A DNA stretch of 64,000 bases. Origin: Alsobacter soli. Lineage in GTDB: Bacteria; Pseudomonadota; Alphaproteobacteria; Rhizobiales; Beijerinckiaceae. This document shows, piece by piece, positions 54,497-63,430 of this stretch. Both the position numbers and the translations under genes were made by a program. The stretch lies in assembly GCF_003004785.1 (NCBI RefSeq), contig NZ_PVZS01000012.1, forward strand, positions 62,001 through 126,000, read 5' to 3'. The notes under the pieces were generated by a model. The model worked only from the letters and a program-made list of their open reading frames with translations. It ran no database searches and had not been told where the DNA came from. Position 1 is the first letter of the stretch. Every line of letters begins with the position of its first letter.

Positions 54497-54658
54497 TTAC
54501 AAAGGCCGGTTCATCACGTTGCCGCCGAGCTTGGCGATGGTGACGATGAAGAACAGGATCACGAGGCCGCCAAGCACGAGGGCGAGCGCCACCGAGCGGG
54601 AGCGGCGCTTCCGCACTTCCTCGTCGCTCAGCACGACGCCGGGCTTCCTGTCCGCCAT
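54497..54658 (-). CDS. CoxF-like small membrane protein
   Basis: A 53-residue protein not usually called by gene finders: charged N-terminus ([20 protein letters not shown]) then one hydrophobic helix (23-42, ALALVLGGLVILFFIVTIA). It fills the ctaB-ctaG interval where CoxF lies in related alphaproteobacteria. ATG shares one base with the ctaB stop (TGATG). Function not established; perhaps helps oxidase assembly. Confidence 0.8.
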   Translation of the reverse strand: MADRKPGVVLSDEEVRKRRSRSVALALVLGGLVILFFIVTIAKLGGNVMNRPL

Positions 54659-55629
54659 CACGCAGCCCCCACCAGGCGGGCCGCAGCCGTTCCCAGGGCG
54701 GCCACGCGGTCATGGCCGACGATGAGCTCGGCCAGGAGCACCGCGTAGAGCAGGAAGAGATACAGGATGGAGAAGCCGAACAGGCCATAGGCGGCCTTGC
54801 GGGCCGCGTCGCCTTCCCGGCGGCGGTACACGCGCCAGGCGAGCACGAGCATCATGGCGCCGGTGACGCCCGAAACCAGCGCGTAGGGCAGGCCCGCGAA
54901 GCCCATGAAGGCCGGCAGCAGGCCAACCGGGACCAGCACCAACGTGTAGAGGATGATCTGCAGGCGCGTGGCGTCGTCGCCCGCCACCACCGGCAGCATG
55001 GGAATGCCCGCGCGGCGGTAGTCGTCCGACTTGACCAGCGCGAGCGCCCAGAAGTGGGGCGGCGTCCAGAGAAAGATGATGGAGAAGAGCACGACCGTCT
55101 CGAGCGAGAAGGAGCCGGTCATGGCCGCGTAGCCCACCATGGGCGGGAACGCCCCGGCCGCGCCGCCGATCACGATGTTCTGCGCCGTCGCCCGCTTCAG
55201 CCACATCGAGTAGATCACGACGTAGAAGAAGATGGTGAAGGCCAGCAGCCCGGCCGCGACCCAGTTCGTCACGAGGCCAAGCGTCACCACCGAGCCGACC
55301 GACAGCGTCATGCCGAAGCCGAGCGCCTCGTCCTTGGTGATCCGCCCGGCCGGAATGGGCCGTTTCGCCGTGCGGCGCATCACCGCGTCGATGTCGGCGT
55401 CGTACCACATGTTGAGGCAGCCGGAGGCGCCCGCGCCGACCGCGATGGCGAGCAGCGCGGTGAACCCGATCACCGGGTTCACATGCGGCGCGGTCATCAT
55501 GCCGACCAGCGTCGTGAACACCACGAGCGACATCACCCGCGGCTTCAGCAGGGCGAAGAAGTCGCCGGCGGTGCCGTTCGACAAGCCCGAACGGCTCTCG
55601 GTGACGATGCTGTCGCTGACGGCCGACAT
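54658..55629 (-). CDS. ctaB: Protoheme IX farnesyltransferase (heme O synthase)
   Basis: Attaches the farnesyl chain to heme b to make heme O for the oxidase. 323 residues, about nine helices. [19 protein letters not shown] is the Asp-rich prenyl-diphosphate site; [10 protein letters not shown] and [14 protein letters not shown] the second loop. UbiA superfamily. Start ATG at 55629 fits; the long upstream extension runs through the ctaD-ctaB gap. 178 bp separate it from ctaD. Confidence 0.95.
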   Translation of the reverse strand: MSAVSDSIVTESRSGLSNGTAGDFFALLKPRVMSLVVFTTLVGMMTAPHVNPVIGFTALLAIAVGAGASGCLNMWYDADIDAVMRRTAKRPIPAGRITKDEALGFGMTLSVGSVVTLGLVTNWVAAGLLAFTIFFYVVIYSMWLKRATAQNIVIGGAAGAFPPMVGYAAMTGSFSLETVVLFSIIFLWTPPHFWALALVKSDDYRRAGIPMLPVVAGDDATRLQIILYTLVLVPVGLLPAFMGFAGLPYALVSGVTGAMMLVLAWRVYRRREGDAARKAAYGLFGFSILYLFLLYAVLLAELIVGHDRVAALGTAAARLVGAA

Positions 55630-55733
55630 GAATGCGCCTGACGCTCCGTTGTGTGTCTTGGTCCTGGTGGACCGGTCCTCGGCGTGGCCGCCCGGCGGGC
55701 GGTCTGGCGAAGGATCGGCTTCCCCGGGGAGGG

Positions 55734-55796
55734 GATCCGGGGCCGGCGAGGGCCGGCCCAGGGTTTTGGCGATCCGGGGCCGGCGAGGGCCGGCCC
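55734..55796. repeat. 26-bp direct repeat with hairpins in the ctaD-ctaB gap
   Basis: GATCCGGGGCCGGCGAGG followed by GCCGGCCC appears at 55734-55759 and 55771-55796, 37 bp apart. Each copy can fold on CCGGGGCCGG/CCGGCCCCGG (perfect in the second). They lie 10 bp after the ctaD stop on the minus strand and could slow exonucleases or reduce downstream readthrough. Confidence 0.7.
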
Positions 55797-55807
55797 CGGG
55801 TAGGTTC

Positions 55808-57424
55808 TCAGTGGTCCGAGCCGGTGATGCGCGGCAGGGTCTCGAACTGGTGGAACGGAGGAGGCGACGAAAGGGTCCACTCCAGCGTCGTGGCGCCCGC
55901 GCCCCACGGGTTGTCCCCGGCGCGCTCCTTGCGGCTGAACGCCACGAACACGCCATAGAAGAACACCAGCAGGCCGAGCGCGAAGATGTACGACCCAATC
56001 GAGGAGATCCGGTTCCAGCCCGCGAAGGCGTCCGGGTAATCCACGTAGTGGCGCGGCATGCCGGCCAGGCCCGTGAAGTGCATCGGGAAGAACAGCAGGT
56101 TGGCGCCCACGAAGGCGATCCAGAAGTGCAGGCGGCCGATCCAGTCCGGGATCACGTAGCCGCTCATCTTCGGGAACCAGTAGTACCAGGCCGCGAAGAT
56201 GCCGAACACCGCGCCGAGCGACAGCACGTAATGGAAGTGCGCCACGACGTAGTAGGTGTTGTGCAGCTGGCGGTCGACGCCCGCGTTGGCCAGCACCACG
56301 CCGGTCACGCCGCCGACGGTGAACAGGAAGATGAAGCCGATCGCCCAGGTCATCGGCGCGGTGAAGCGGATGGAGCCGCCCCACATCGTCGCGATCCAGG
56401 AGAACACCTTCACGCCCGTCGGCACCGCGATCACCATGGTGGCGAACACGAAGTAGCGCTGCGTGTCGAGCGACAGGCCGGCCGTGTACATGTGGTGCGC
56501 CCACACGACGAAGCCGACCGCGCCGATCGCCACCATCGCGTAGGCCATCCCGAGATAGCCGAAGATGGGCTTGCGCGAGAAGGTCGAGATGATGTGGCTG
56601 ACGATGCCGAAGGCCGGCAGGATCATGATGTACACTTCGGGGTGGCCGAAGAACCAGAACAGGTGCTGGTACAGCACCGGGTCGCCGCCGCCGGCCGGGT
56701 CGAAGAACGTCGTCCCGAAGTTGCGGTCCGTCAGCAGCATCGTGATGGCGCCCGCGAGCACCGGCAGCGACAGCAGCAGCAGGAACGCCGTCACCAGCAT
56801 GCCCCACGCGAACAGCGGCATCTTGTGCAGGGTCATGCCCGGCGCGCGCATGTTCAGGATCGTGGTGATGAAGTTGATGGCGCCGAGGATCGACGACGCG
56901 CCGGCGATGTGCAGCGACAGGATGCCGAAGTCGAGCGCCGGGCCGGGGTGGCCGGAGGTCGACAGCGGCGGGTACACCGTCCAGCCGCCGCCGAAGCCGT
57001 TCGAGCCGGGCGCGCCCTCGACGAAGAGGGAGATCAGCAGCAGCGCGAAGGAGGAGGGCAGCAGCCAGAACGAGATGTTGTTCATGCGCGGGAACGCCAT
57101 GTCCGGCGCCCCGATCATGATCGGCACGAACCAGTTGCCGAAGCCGCCGATCAGGGTGGGCATCACCAGGAAGAACACCATGATGAGGCCGTGACCCGTC
57201 ACGAAGACGTTATAGGTCTGCGGGTTCGTGAAGTACTGGAGCCCGGGCTCCTGGAGCTCGAGGCGCATCGCGATCGAGAGCGCGCCGCCGATCAGGCCGG
57301 CCACCAGGCCGAAGATCAGGTACATCGTCCCGATGTCTTTGTGGTTGGTCGACAGCACCCACCGGCGCCAGCCGGTCGGGTGGTGCGCGTGCGCGTCATG
57401 CGCGGTAGCCGCAGCAGTTGCCAT
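55808..57424 (-). CDS. ctaD: Cytochrome c oxidase subunit I
   Basis: Catalytic subunit with low-spin heme a and the heme a3-CuB centre. 538 residues, 12 helices. [17 protein letters not shown] holds the CuB histidine and cross-linked tyrosine region; [13 protein letters not shown] the CuB histidine pair; [12 protein letters not shown] the heme ligands. ATG at 57424. 62 bp downstream of ctaC. Confidence 0.97.
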   Translation of the reverse strand: MATAAATAHDAHAHHPTGWRRWVLSTNHKDIGTMYLIFGLVAGLIGGALSIAMRLELQEPGLQYFTNPQTYNVFVTGHGLIMVFFLVMPTLIGGFGNWFVPIMIGAPDMAFPRMNNISFWLLPSSFALLLISLFVEGAPGSNGFGGGWTVYPPLSTSGHPGPALDFGILSLHIAGASSILGAINFITTILNMRAPGMTLHKMPLFAWGMLVTAFLLLLSLPVLAGAITMLLTDRNFGTTFFDPAGGGDPVLYQHLFWFFGHPEVYIMILPAFGIVSHIISTFSRKPIFGYLGMAYAMVAIGAVGFVVWAHHMYTAGLSLDTQRYFVFATMVIAVPTGVKVFSWIATMWGGSIRFTAPMTWAIGFIFLFTVGGVTGVVLANAGVDRQLHNTYYVVAHFHYVLSLGAVFGIFAAWYYWFPKMSGYVIPDWIGRLHFWIAFVGANLLFFPMHFTGLAGMPRHYVDYPDAFAGWNRISSIGSYIFALGLLVFFYGVFVAFSRKERAGDNPWGAGATTLEWTLSSPPPFHQFETLPRITGSDH

Positions 57425-57486
57425 TGTGTCGTGTCCCAGATCGCTGAAAGTCTTGCTTCCGCTGTCCTGTTCGAATGTTCAGGTCG

Positions 57487-58341
57487 TCACTCGACGGTCG
57501 TCGAGCGCGCGGCGACCTTCACCGTCTCGTCGCCTCCGTTGGAGGCGAACTTCTTCTTCGCCTCGCCGAGCCACGCCTGGTACTTCTCCGGGCTCACGAC
57601 GCGGATCGCGATCGGCATGAAGGCGTGGTTCTGGCCGCACAGGCGCGAGCACTGGCCGTAGTAGATGCCCTCGCGGTCGGTCTTGAACCAGGTCTGGTTC
57701 AGGCGGCCCGGGATGGCGTCCATGCGGAACGCCAGCGACGGCACCGAGAAGGAGTGGATCACGTCCGCGCCGACCACCTGGATCACTACGGTCTTGCCGG
57801 CGGGCAGAACCACCTCGTTGTCCACGGCGAGCAGGGCCGGCTGGCCGGCCTTGGCCGCGTCCTCGCGCGTCAGCATGTAGCTGTCGAACTTGAAGCCGCC
57901 GCCCTGGTCCTGCGGATACTCATAAGACCAGTACCACTGGTTGCCGATGGCCTTGATGGTGATGTCGGCCTTCGGCAGCTCGATCTGGTACTTGAGCAGG
58001 CGGAACGACGGGATCGCGATGCCAACCAGGATGAGCACCGGGATGATCGTCCAGGCGATCTCCAGGCCCGTGTGGTGGGTCGTGCGCGAGGGGACCGGGT
58101 TGGCCTTCTCGTTGAACTTCACCACCACCGTGACCAGCAGCGCCAGCACGAACAGCGTGATGATGCTGATGATCCACACCAGGGCGGTGTGGAAGTCGTG
58201 CACGAACTCCGCAACGGGGGAGACCGCGTCCTGGAACCCGATCTGGTAGGGTTCGGGATGTCCGGCCGCCGCGAAGGCATGCCCGGGGATGCTGAGACCG
58301 AGCGCGGCGAGCGCTGACCGGTTCCAGTTACGAATCGTCAC
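57487..58341 (-). CDS. ctaC: Cytochrome c oxidase subunit II
   Basis: Carries the CuA centre receiving electrons from cytochrome c. 284 residues: signal peptide (about 1-25), two helices (about 53-75 and 93-112), then a cupredoxin domain with CSRLCGQNHAFM supplying cysteines, histidine and methionine to CuA. NQWYWSYEYP is the electron-entry aromatic patch. GTG start at 58341 with AGGAG 9 bp upstream; there is no better ATG. First gene of the oxidase cluster. Confidence 0.95.
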   Translation of the reverse strand: MTIRNWNRSALAALGLSIPGHAFAAAGHPEPYQIGFQDAVSPVAEFVHDFHTALVWIISIITLFVLALLVTVVVKFNEKANPVPSRTTHHTGLEIAWTIIPVLILVGIAIPSFRLLKYQIELPKADITIKAIGNQWYWSYEYPQDQGGGFKFDSYMLTREDAAKAGQPALLAVDNEVVLPAGKTVVIQVVGADVIHSFSVPSLAFRMDAIPGRLNQTWFKTDREGIYYGQCSRLCGQNHAFMPIAIRVVSPEKYQAWLGEAKKKFASNGGDETVKVAARSTTVE

Positions 58342-58470
58342 CTGCGAATCTCCTGCCCTGAATTGGCCCGGCTCATCGGCGCGTCGCGTCTCGGGGAAGG
58401 AGTGCGGCGTTCTCCCGGGGGAGGTGGAGAACGGTGCCGCGCTCGACGCGCTTACATAAACCTCGCGAGC

Positions 58471-58484
58471 TTGATCTAGCGCAA
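58471..58484. promoter_or_regulatory. Candidate FNR/FixK-type box
   Basis: TTGATCTAGCGCAA fits the TTG(A/C)-N6-(T/G)CAA pattern of FixK2-like regulators. It is 130 bp upstream of ctaC and 205 bp upstream of the divergent IalB-like gene. CTAGCGCAA repeats at 58502-58510, 26 bp downstream. Confidence 0.45.
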
Positions 58485-58688
58485 AGACCACAAACAGGTC
58501 ACTAGCGCAATCGGGCCGGTTTAGGTTTTTTGTGCGGCATAAGCTCGCGAGAGAGGGCATTCGCGCACCATCCGGGCCCCGCCGGGCGCGACTCGCTCGC
58601 CTTGACACGAGTTTCCGGCCATGGTCGGACAACGCCGCCGGGCGCCGCAGCTCCGCTCGGGCCGTCCACAGAAACAGGAGCGCTCGCC

Positions 58689-59210
58689 ATGCCGAGGATC
58701 GTCGACAAGCTGGCCCGCCCGGCCGCCGTGCTGGCCGGAGCCCTCGGCCTGGCCTGGCTCGGGACCGCGCCCGCCGTCGCCCAGGGTCCCGTGAAGAACA
58801 CGTTCGGCGACTGGCAGATGCGCTGCGAGACGCCTGCCGGCGCCAAGGCCGAGCAGTGCGCCATCGTCCAGAGCGTTCAGGCCGAGGACAAGCCGAACGT
58901 CACCCTCGTGGTGATCGTGCTGAAGACGGCGGACGGCAAGAGCCGCCTCCTGCGCGTCATCGCGCCGCTCGGCGTGCTGCTGCCCGCGGGCCTCGGCCTC
59001 AAGATCGACCAGAATGACGTCGGCCGCGCCGGCTTCGTGCGCTGCCTGCCGACCGGCTGCGTGGCCGAGGTCATCATGGAGGACGAGCTCCTCAACAAGC
59101 TGCGCAGCGGCAAGGCCGCCACCTTCATCGTCTTTCAGACCCCCGAGGAGGGCATCGGCATCCCGGTCTCCCTCAACGGGTTCCCGAAGGCCTTTGATTC
59201 GCTCCCGTGA
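58689..59210 (+). CDS. Invasion-associated locus B (IalB) family protein
   Basis: A 173-residue secreted protein: signal peptide about 1-31 (LAGALGLAWLGTAPAVAQ), then the IalB domain with NTFGDWQMRCETP at its start and CLPTGCVAEVIM (a CxxxxC pair). First described in Bartonella invasion; in free-living species its role is unknown and probably general envelope stress. The ATG at 58689 gives the signal peptide. Divergent from ctaC; TTGACA at 58602 is a possible -35 element. Confidence 0.85.
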   Translation: MPRIVDKLARPAAVLAGALGLAWLGTAPAVAQGPVKNTFGDWQMRCETPAGAKAEQCAIVQSVQAEDKPNVTLVVIVLKTADGKSRLLRVIAPLGVLLPAGLGLKIDQNDVGRAGFVRCLPTGCVAEVIMEDELLNKLRSGKAATFIVFQTPEEGIGIPVSLNGFPKAFDSLP

Positions 59211-59298
59211 TCCCTCGCTGCCGTCTCGCGCCGGGCGTGCGCTCCGTGCTATGGACGGCCGCCCGCATCGCAACGGTTGCGCTTGCCTGGAGATGTTC

Positions 59299-59913
59299 AT
59301 GACTGCGTCCGTATCGCGCGCCATCCGCCTCGCCGTCCTGCTGGGCTCCGCGGGATTGCTGGCCGCCTGCAATACCTTCGGCGGGTCGAGCGAGGCCCAG
59401 GCCCAGGATACGTCCGGCGGATCGAGCCTCCTGAACATCTTCAAGTACGGCGGCACGACCGTGCCCCCGTCCATGAACCCGCCCGAGGAGGAGGTGGACT
59501 GCCCCTCCGTGCAGATTCTGGACGGCGCGGCCGCGCTGAAGCAGGAGGCCGGCGGCGACCTGCGCAGCCAGCTGTCGCTGGGCAATACGGCCCGCGAGTG
59601 CCGCGTGGTGGGCAACCAGATCGCCATCAAGGTGGGCGTCGAAGGCGCCGCCATGCTGGGTCCCGGCGGCAGGCCCGGGACCTTCGTGGCGCCGGTTCGC
59701 TTCGTGGTGAAGAAGGGCGACAAGGTCGTCGCGTCCCAGCTCCAGCGAGGCACGGTGACCATTCCGGCCAACGACGTGCGCGCCAGCTTCACCATGGTGC
59801 AGGAGGGCCTCATGGCCCCCAAGGACGGGCCGGGCGATCTCGAGATCTACATCGGCTTCGACCCCATGGGCCGTGCTGCGGGCCCGGCTAAGAAGAAGCG
59901 CAAGCACGGCTGA
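59299..59913 (+). CDS. Predicted lipoprotein of unknown function
   Basis: A 204-residue protein with a lipobox (AGLLAAC, Cys near 24) after a hydrophobic signal. The mature part holds VDCPSVQILDG and RECRVVGNQIAIKVGVEG and a GDLEIYIGFDP end, resembling a small family in related bacteria that I cannot name. The C-terminus is Lys-rich (KKKRKHG). ATG at 59299 has GGAG 6 bp upstream; ATG 59293 would overlap that site. Ends before repeat B4. Confidence 0.65.
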   Translation: MTASVSRAIRLAVLLGSAGLLAACNTFGGSSEAQAQDTSGGSSLLNIFKYGGTTVPPSMNPPEEEVDCPSVQILDGAAALKQEAGGDLRSQLSLGNTARECRVVGNQIAIKVGVEGAAMLGPGGRPGTFVAPVRFVVKKGDKVVASQLQRGTVTIPANDVRASFTMVQEGLMAPKDGPGDLEIYIGFDPMGRAAGPAKKKRKHG

Positions 59914-59950
59914 GCGGCTCTGCGCCGCTCGCATCTCTCGTCCCCGTCTG

Positions 59951-60063
59951 CCGTCATCCCCGGCGGCCTGCGCAGCAGGCCGGGAAAGGGGACCAGGGCA
60001 GGGCGCGCGGCCCCGGATCCCCTTCCCCTGCGCCGCTGCGCGGCTCCGGCCGGGGATGACGGC
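59951..60063. repeat. Family B palindromic repeat, copy B4, with exchanged left arm
   Basis: Outer ends CCGTCATCCCCGGC and GCCGGGGATGACGG. The left arm carries the CCTGCGCAGCAGG hairpin (as in B3), and the right arm carries the CCGCTGCGCGGCTCCGG form that matches the reverse of the B1/B2 left arm. Lies between the lipoprotein gene and the gcv promoter. Confidence 0.8.
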
Positions 60064-60117
60064 GCAGTGTTCGCGCCGCGCGCACGTCGCCTAAGCCCAA
60101 TTGATGGTCGCATCGCG

Positions 60118-60146
60118 TTGACTTGACGCAGCGGCTCGCCTACCAC
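60118..60146 (+). promoter_or_regulatory. Candidate promoter of the gcv operon
   Basis: TTGACT (60118-60123), 17-bp spacer, TACCAC (60141-60146). Transcription would start near 60153, just before the riboswitch. The -35 is close to consensus, the -10 is weak. Confidence 0.55.
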
Positions 60147-60161
60147 GGACAAGCTTCTGAT

Positions 60162-60360
60162 CTCCGCGGAAGAGTCCGGCGGGGGCCGCAAGGTCCCGGT
60201 CGCCGGCGCCGAAGGCGCAACCGCCCCGGAAACGCTCAGGCCAAAGGACCGCGGAGAGCTGGCGCTCTGGAAAGAGGCGTTCGCGCAGGCGCACGCCCAC
60301 CGACGGGGGTAACTCGATCCTTCGGGAGCGAGGAAATCTCTCAGGTCTTCGGACAGAGGG
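60162..60360 (+). ncRNA. Tandem glycine riboswitch (gcvT element)
   Basis: Aptamer 1 spans 60162-60256, closed by a perfect 8-bp P1 (60162-60169 with 60249-60256), with GGAAGAG, CGCCGAAGGCGCAA and TCAGGCCAAAGGAC. Aptamer 2 spans about 60264-60360: CTCTGG-AAAGAGG, CACCGACGGGGGTAA, CTCTCAGGT and GGACAGAGG. These are the core glycine riboswitch motifs, present in both halves with only a 7-nt linker. It sits directly upstream of gcvT. Such RNAs usually switch the gcv genes on when glycine binds. Confidence 0.92.
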
Positions 60361-60409
60361 GGCGCGAAACGGACCGCAGGTCCGTTCGCCCTGACCTGTC
60401 CGGGAGACC
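60344..60409 (+). promoter_or_regulatory. Possible riboswitch expression platform covering the gcvT ribosome-binding site
   Basis: The 3' part of aptamer 2 (60344-60356, GGTCTTCGGACAG) can pair with 60396-60409 (CTGTCCGGGAGACC), 13 pairs with one G-U and one bulged G (60403). That would bury the GGGAG at 60402-60406. A separate hairpin at 60363-60389 lies in the loop. Inference from base pairing only. Confidence 0.5.
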
Positions 60410-60412
60410 CGA

Positions 60413-61570
60413 ATGGCCGAACCGAGCGCCGATTCCTCCACGCCCATCGCTGTCACGCCCCTCAATGCGCGCCACCGCGCGCTCGGCGCCCGCATGGTCC
60501 CCTTCGCCGGCTACGAGTTGCCGGTCCAATACCCGACCGGCATCCTCGCCGAGCACCAGTGGACCCGCGAGAACGCCGGGCTCTTCGACGTCTCCCACAT
60601 GGGGCAGGGCTTCCTCGCCGGCTCGGACCATGCCGCCGTCGCGCGCGCCCTGGAGGCGCTTTGCCCCGCCGACATCCTGAACCTGAAGCCCGGCCAGCAG
60701 CGCTATTCGCAACTGCTGAACGAGGACGGCGGCATCCTCGACGACTTCATGATCACGCGTCCGGCCGCCGAGGACCAGGATGGCGTGCTCATGCTGGTGG
60801 TGAACGCCGCCTGCAAGGAGAAGGACTGGGCCCATATTGAATCCAGGCTGCCGGCGGGCGTGCGTCTGATTCGCGCCGACCACCGCGCCTTGCTGGCGCT
60901 GCAGGGGCCGAAGGCGGCGGAGGTCCTGGCGCGGCACGCGCCCGGCGTCGCCGACATGGCGTTCATGACCGGCCTCGTCACCACCTTCGATGGCGTCCCG
61001 GTCCACGTCTCGCGGTCCGGATACACCGGCGAGGACGGGTTCGAAATCTCCGTGAAGGCGACCAAGGTCGCGCAGGTCGCTGATGCGCTGCTGGCCGACG
61101 CGTTGGTGAAGCCGATCGGCCTCGGCGCCCGCGATTCGCTCCGGCTCGAAGCCGGGCTCTGCCTCTACGGCCATGACATCGACACGACGACGTCGCCCGT
61201 GGAGGCCGCGCTCGTCTGGTCCATGCAGAAGCGCCGCCGCGAGGAAGGCGGCTTCCCGGGGTTCGAGCGCATCCGGCGCGAACTGGCCGATGGGCCCGCC
61301 CGCGTTCGTGTCGGCCTGCTGCCGGAAGGACGCGCCCCGGCCCGCGAGGGCGCGGAGATCGTGACCGCCGAGGGTCGTGTGGTCGGCAAGGTCACCTCGG
61401 GCGGCTTCGGCCCCACCGTCGGGGGCCCGGTCGCGATGGGGTACGTGGAGGCGGCCCTGGCCACGTCGGGCGCGCCGCTCGCCCTCATGGTCCGGGGCCA
61501 GGCGCTCCCCGCCAGGATCGCAGCCTTGCCTTTCGTCCCCCACCGTTACGCCCGCAAGACCGGCGCATGA
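60413..61570 (+). CDS. gcvT: Aminomethyltransferase, glycine cleavage T protein
   Basis: Transfers the aminomethyl carbon from lipoyl-H protein to tetrahydrofolate, releasing ammonia. 385 residues. [24 protein letters not shown] at the N-terminus and [18 protein letters not shown] are typical; [10 protein letters not shown] is the folate-binding region. ATG 6 bp after GGGAG. First gene of gcvT-gcvH-gcvPA-gcvPB. Confidence 0.95.
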   Translation: MAEPSADSSTPIAVTPLNARHRALGARMVPFAGYELPVQYPTGILAEHQWTRENAGLFDVSHMGQGFLAGSDHAAVARALEALCPADILNLKPGQQRYSQLLNEDGGILDDFMITRPAAEDQDGVLMLVVNAACKEKDWAHIESRLPAGVRLIRADHRALLALQGPKAAEVLARHAPGVADMAFMTGLVTTFDGVPVHVSRSGYTGEDGFEISVKATKVAQVADALLADALVKPIGLGARDSLRLEAGLCLYGHDIDTTTSPVEAALVWSMQKRRREEGGFPGFERIRRELADGPARVRVGLLPEGRAPAREGAEIVTAEGRVVGKVTSGGFGPTVGGPVAMGYVEAALATSGAPLALMVRGQALPARIAALPFVPHRYARKTGA

Positions 61571-61709
61571 GCGCCACGATGACCCGAGCCCTCCTCCCCG
61601 GCACGGGGAGACGGGGGCACGAAGGGCCGCAAGGGCGCCATCGCGCTCGCCAGCCCCTCACCCCGACCCTCTTTTCCCGATTCCGCCCGACCTGCCGCAG
61701 GAGCCACGC

Positions 61710-62081
61710 ATGACCATCAAGTTCACCAAGGATCACGAATACATCCGCGTCGACGGTGACGTTGGGACGGTCGGGATCACCGACTACGCCCAGCAGCAGC
61801 TCGGCGACGTGGTGTTCGTGGAGCTTCCTGCGCTCGGCAAGAGCCTCGCCAAGGGAGCCGAGGCGGCGGTCGTGGAGAGCGTCAAGGCGGCGAGCGAGGT
61901 CTACGCGCCGGTTTCCGGCGAGGTGGCGGAGGTAAATTCCGAACTCGAGGGCTCGCCCGCGACGGTCAACGAGGACCCGCTGGGCAAGGGCTGGTTCGTC
62001 AAGCTGAAGCTCACGAACCCCGGCGAACTCGACGCCCTCATGGACGAGGACGCCTACAAGGCCTTCGTGGCTTCGCTCTGA
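61710..62081 (+). CDS. gcvH: Glycine cleavage H protein
   Basis: Lipoyl carrier of the system, 123 residues. The lipoylated lysine is Lys59 in [33 protein letters not shown] and [10 protein letters not shown] are conserved. ATG 61710 with CAGGAG upstream. A 139-bp gap after gcvT holds no gene; 8 bp before gcvPA. Confidence 0.96.
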   Translation: MTIKFTKDHEYIRVDGDVGTVGITDYAQQQLGDVVFVELPALGKSLAKGAEAAVVESVKAASEVYAPVSGEVAEVNSELEGSPATVNEDPLGKGWFVKLKLTNPGELDALMDEDAYKAFVASL

Positions 62082-62089
62082 GGTCCGCC

Positions 62090-63430
62090 ATGCGCTACCT
62101 GCCACTCAATGACATCGAACGCGCCGACATGCTGGCGCGCATCGGCGTGGGCTCGATCGACGATCTCTTCGCCGACATCCCCGCCGACAAGCGCCGCCCC
62201 GGCCTGCCGAACCTGCCGACCCGCAAGGGCGAACTCGAAGTGGAGCGCCTGCTCGGCCGCATGGCGGCGAAGAACACGCCGGCATCATCGGTCCCGTTCT
62301 TCGTCGGCGCCGGCGCCTACAAGCACCACGTGCCCGCGACCGTGGACCACCTGATCCAGCGCTCGGAGTTCCTGACGAGCTACACGCCCTACCAGCCCGA
62401 GATCGCGCAGGGCACGCTGCAGTATCTGTTCGAATTCCAGACCCAGGTGGCCGCGCTCGCCGGCATGGAGGTCGCGAACGCCTCCATGTATGACGGCTCA
62501 ACCGCCTGCGGCGAGGCTGTGCTGATGGCCCACCGGGTCACGAGACGCCGCAAGGCCGTGCTCTCCGGCGGCCTTCATCCCCAATACGCCGAAGTCGTCC
62601 GCACGCTGTCCGGCATGGCCGAGGACGAGGTGGTCACGCTGCCGCCTGATGTGGCCGGGACCGAGGACTTGCTCGCCGCAATCGACGGCTCCGTGTCCTG
62701 CGTCGTGGTCCAGACGCCCGACCTGTTCGGCAACCTGCGCGACCTGCGGGCCGTGGCCGACAAGTGCCACGCCGAGGGCGCGCTTCTGGTGGCGGTGGTC
62801 ACGGAGGCCCTGTCGTTCGGCCTTGTCACCCCGCCCGGCGCCATGGGCGCGGACATCGTGGTGGGCGAGGGGCAGTCGATCGGCAACGGCCTCAACTTCG
62901 GCGGTCCCTATGTGGGCCTCTTCGCCACGCGGTCCAAATACGTGCGTCAGATGCCCGGTCGCCTTTGCGGCGAGACCGTCGACTCCGAGGGCCGTCGCGG
63001 CTTCGTTTTGACGCTCTCCACCCGCGAGCAGCACATCAGGCGCGACAAGGCCACCTCGAATATCTGCACAAACTCAGGATTGTGCAGTCTGGCCTTTACA
63101 ATCCACATGACGCTCCTCGGCTCCGCTGGGCTCCAGCGCCTGGCCAGGCTGAACCACGCCCATGCTGTCAGGCTGCATGAGGCGCTTGAATCTCTTCCTC
63201 AAGTTGAAGTGCTCAACAAGCGCTACTTCAACGAGTTCACGCTCCGCTTGAACAAGCCCGCCGCCGCAGTGGTCCAGGCTCTGGCGGACAAGGGAATCAT
63301 GGCGGGCGTCCCGGTCTCGCGCCTCCATCCAGGCGCAGGCCTCGACGGCCTGCTGCTGGTCGCGTCCACCGAAATGAACACCGATGAGGATCGCGCCGCC
63401 CTCGTGGCCGGCCTGAAGGAGGTGCTGTGA
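62090..63430 (+). CDS. gcvPA: Glycine dehydrogenase (decarboxylating) subunit 1
   Basis: N-terminal half of the split P protein, 446 residues. Opens [65 protein letters not shown] and [11 protein letters not shown] are typical. Lacks the PLP lysine, which the partner supplies. Overlaps gcvPB by one base (TGATG). Confidence 0.95.
   Translation: MRYLPLNDIERADMLARIGVGSIDDLFADIPADKRRPGLPNLPTRKGELEVERLLGRMAAKNTPASSVPFFVGAGAYKHHVPATVDHLIQRSEFLTSYTPYQPEIAQGTLQYLFEFQTQVAALAGMEVANASMYDGSTACGEAVLMAHRVTRRRKAVLSGGLHPQYAEVVRTLSGMAEDEVVTLPPDVAGTEDLLAAIDGSVSCVVVQTPDLFGNLRDLRAVADKCHAEGALLVAVVTEALSFGLVTPPGAMGADIVVGEGQSIGNGLNFGGPYVGLFATRSKYVRQMPGRLCGETVDSEGRRGFVLTLSTREQHIRRDKATSNICTNSGLCSLAFTIHMTLLGSAGLQRLARLNHAHAVRLHEALESLPQVEVLNKRYFNEFTLRLNKPAAAVVQALADKGIMAGVPVSRLHPGAGLDGLLLVASTEMNTDEDRAALVAGLKEVL

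Noticed and set aside
55232-57661. An 809-codon plus-strand frame over the oxidase genes
   Set aside because: Antisense to ctaB and ctaD, which are certain; it has no recognisable domain.
61571-61709. A small gene or second riboswitch between gcvT and gcvH
   Set aside because: The gap is GC-rich filler with no glycine aptamer motifs or plausible start.
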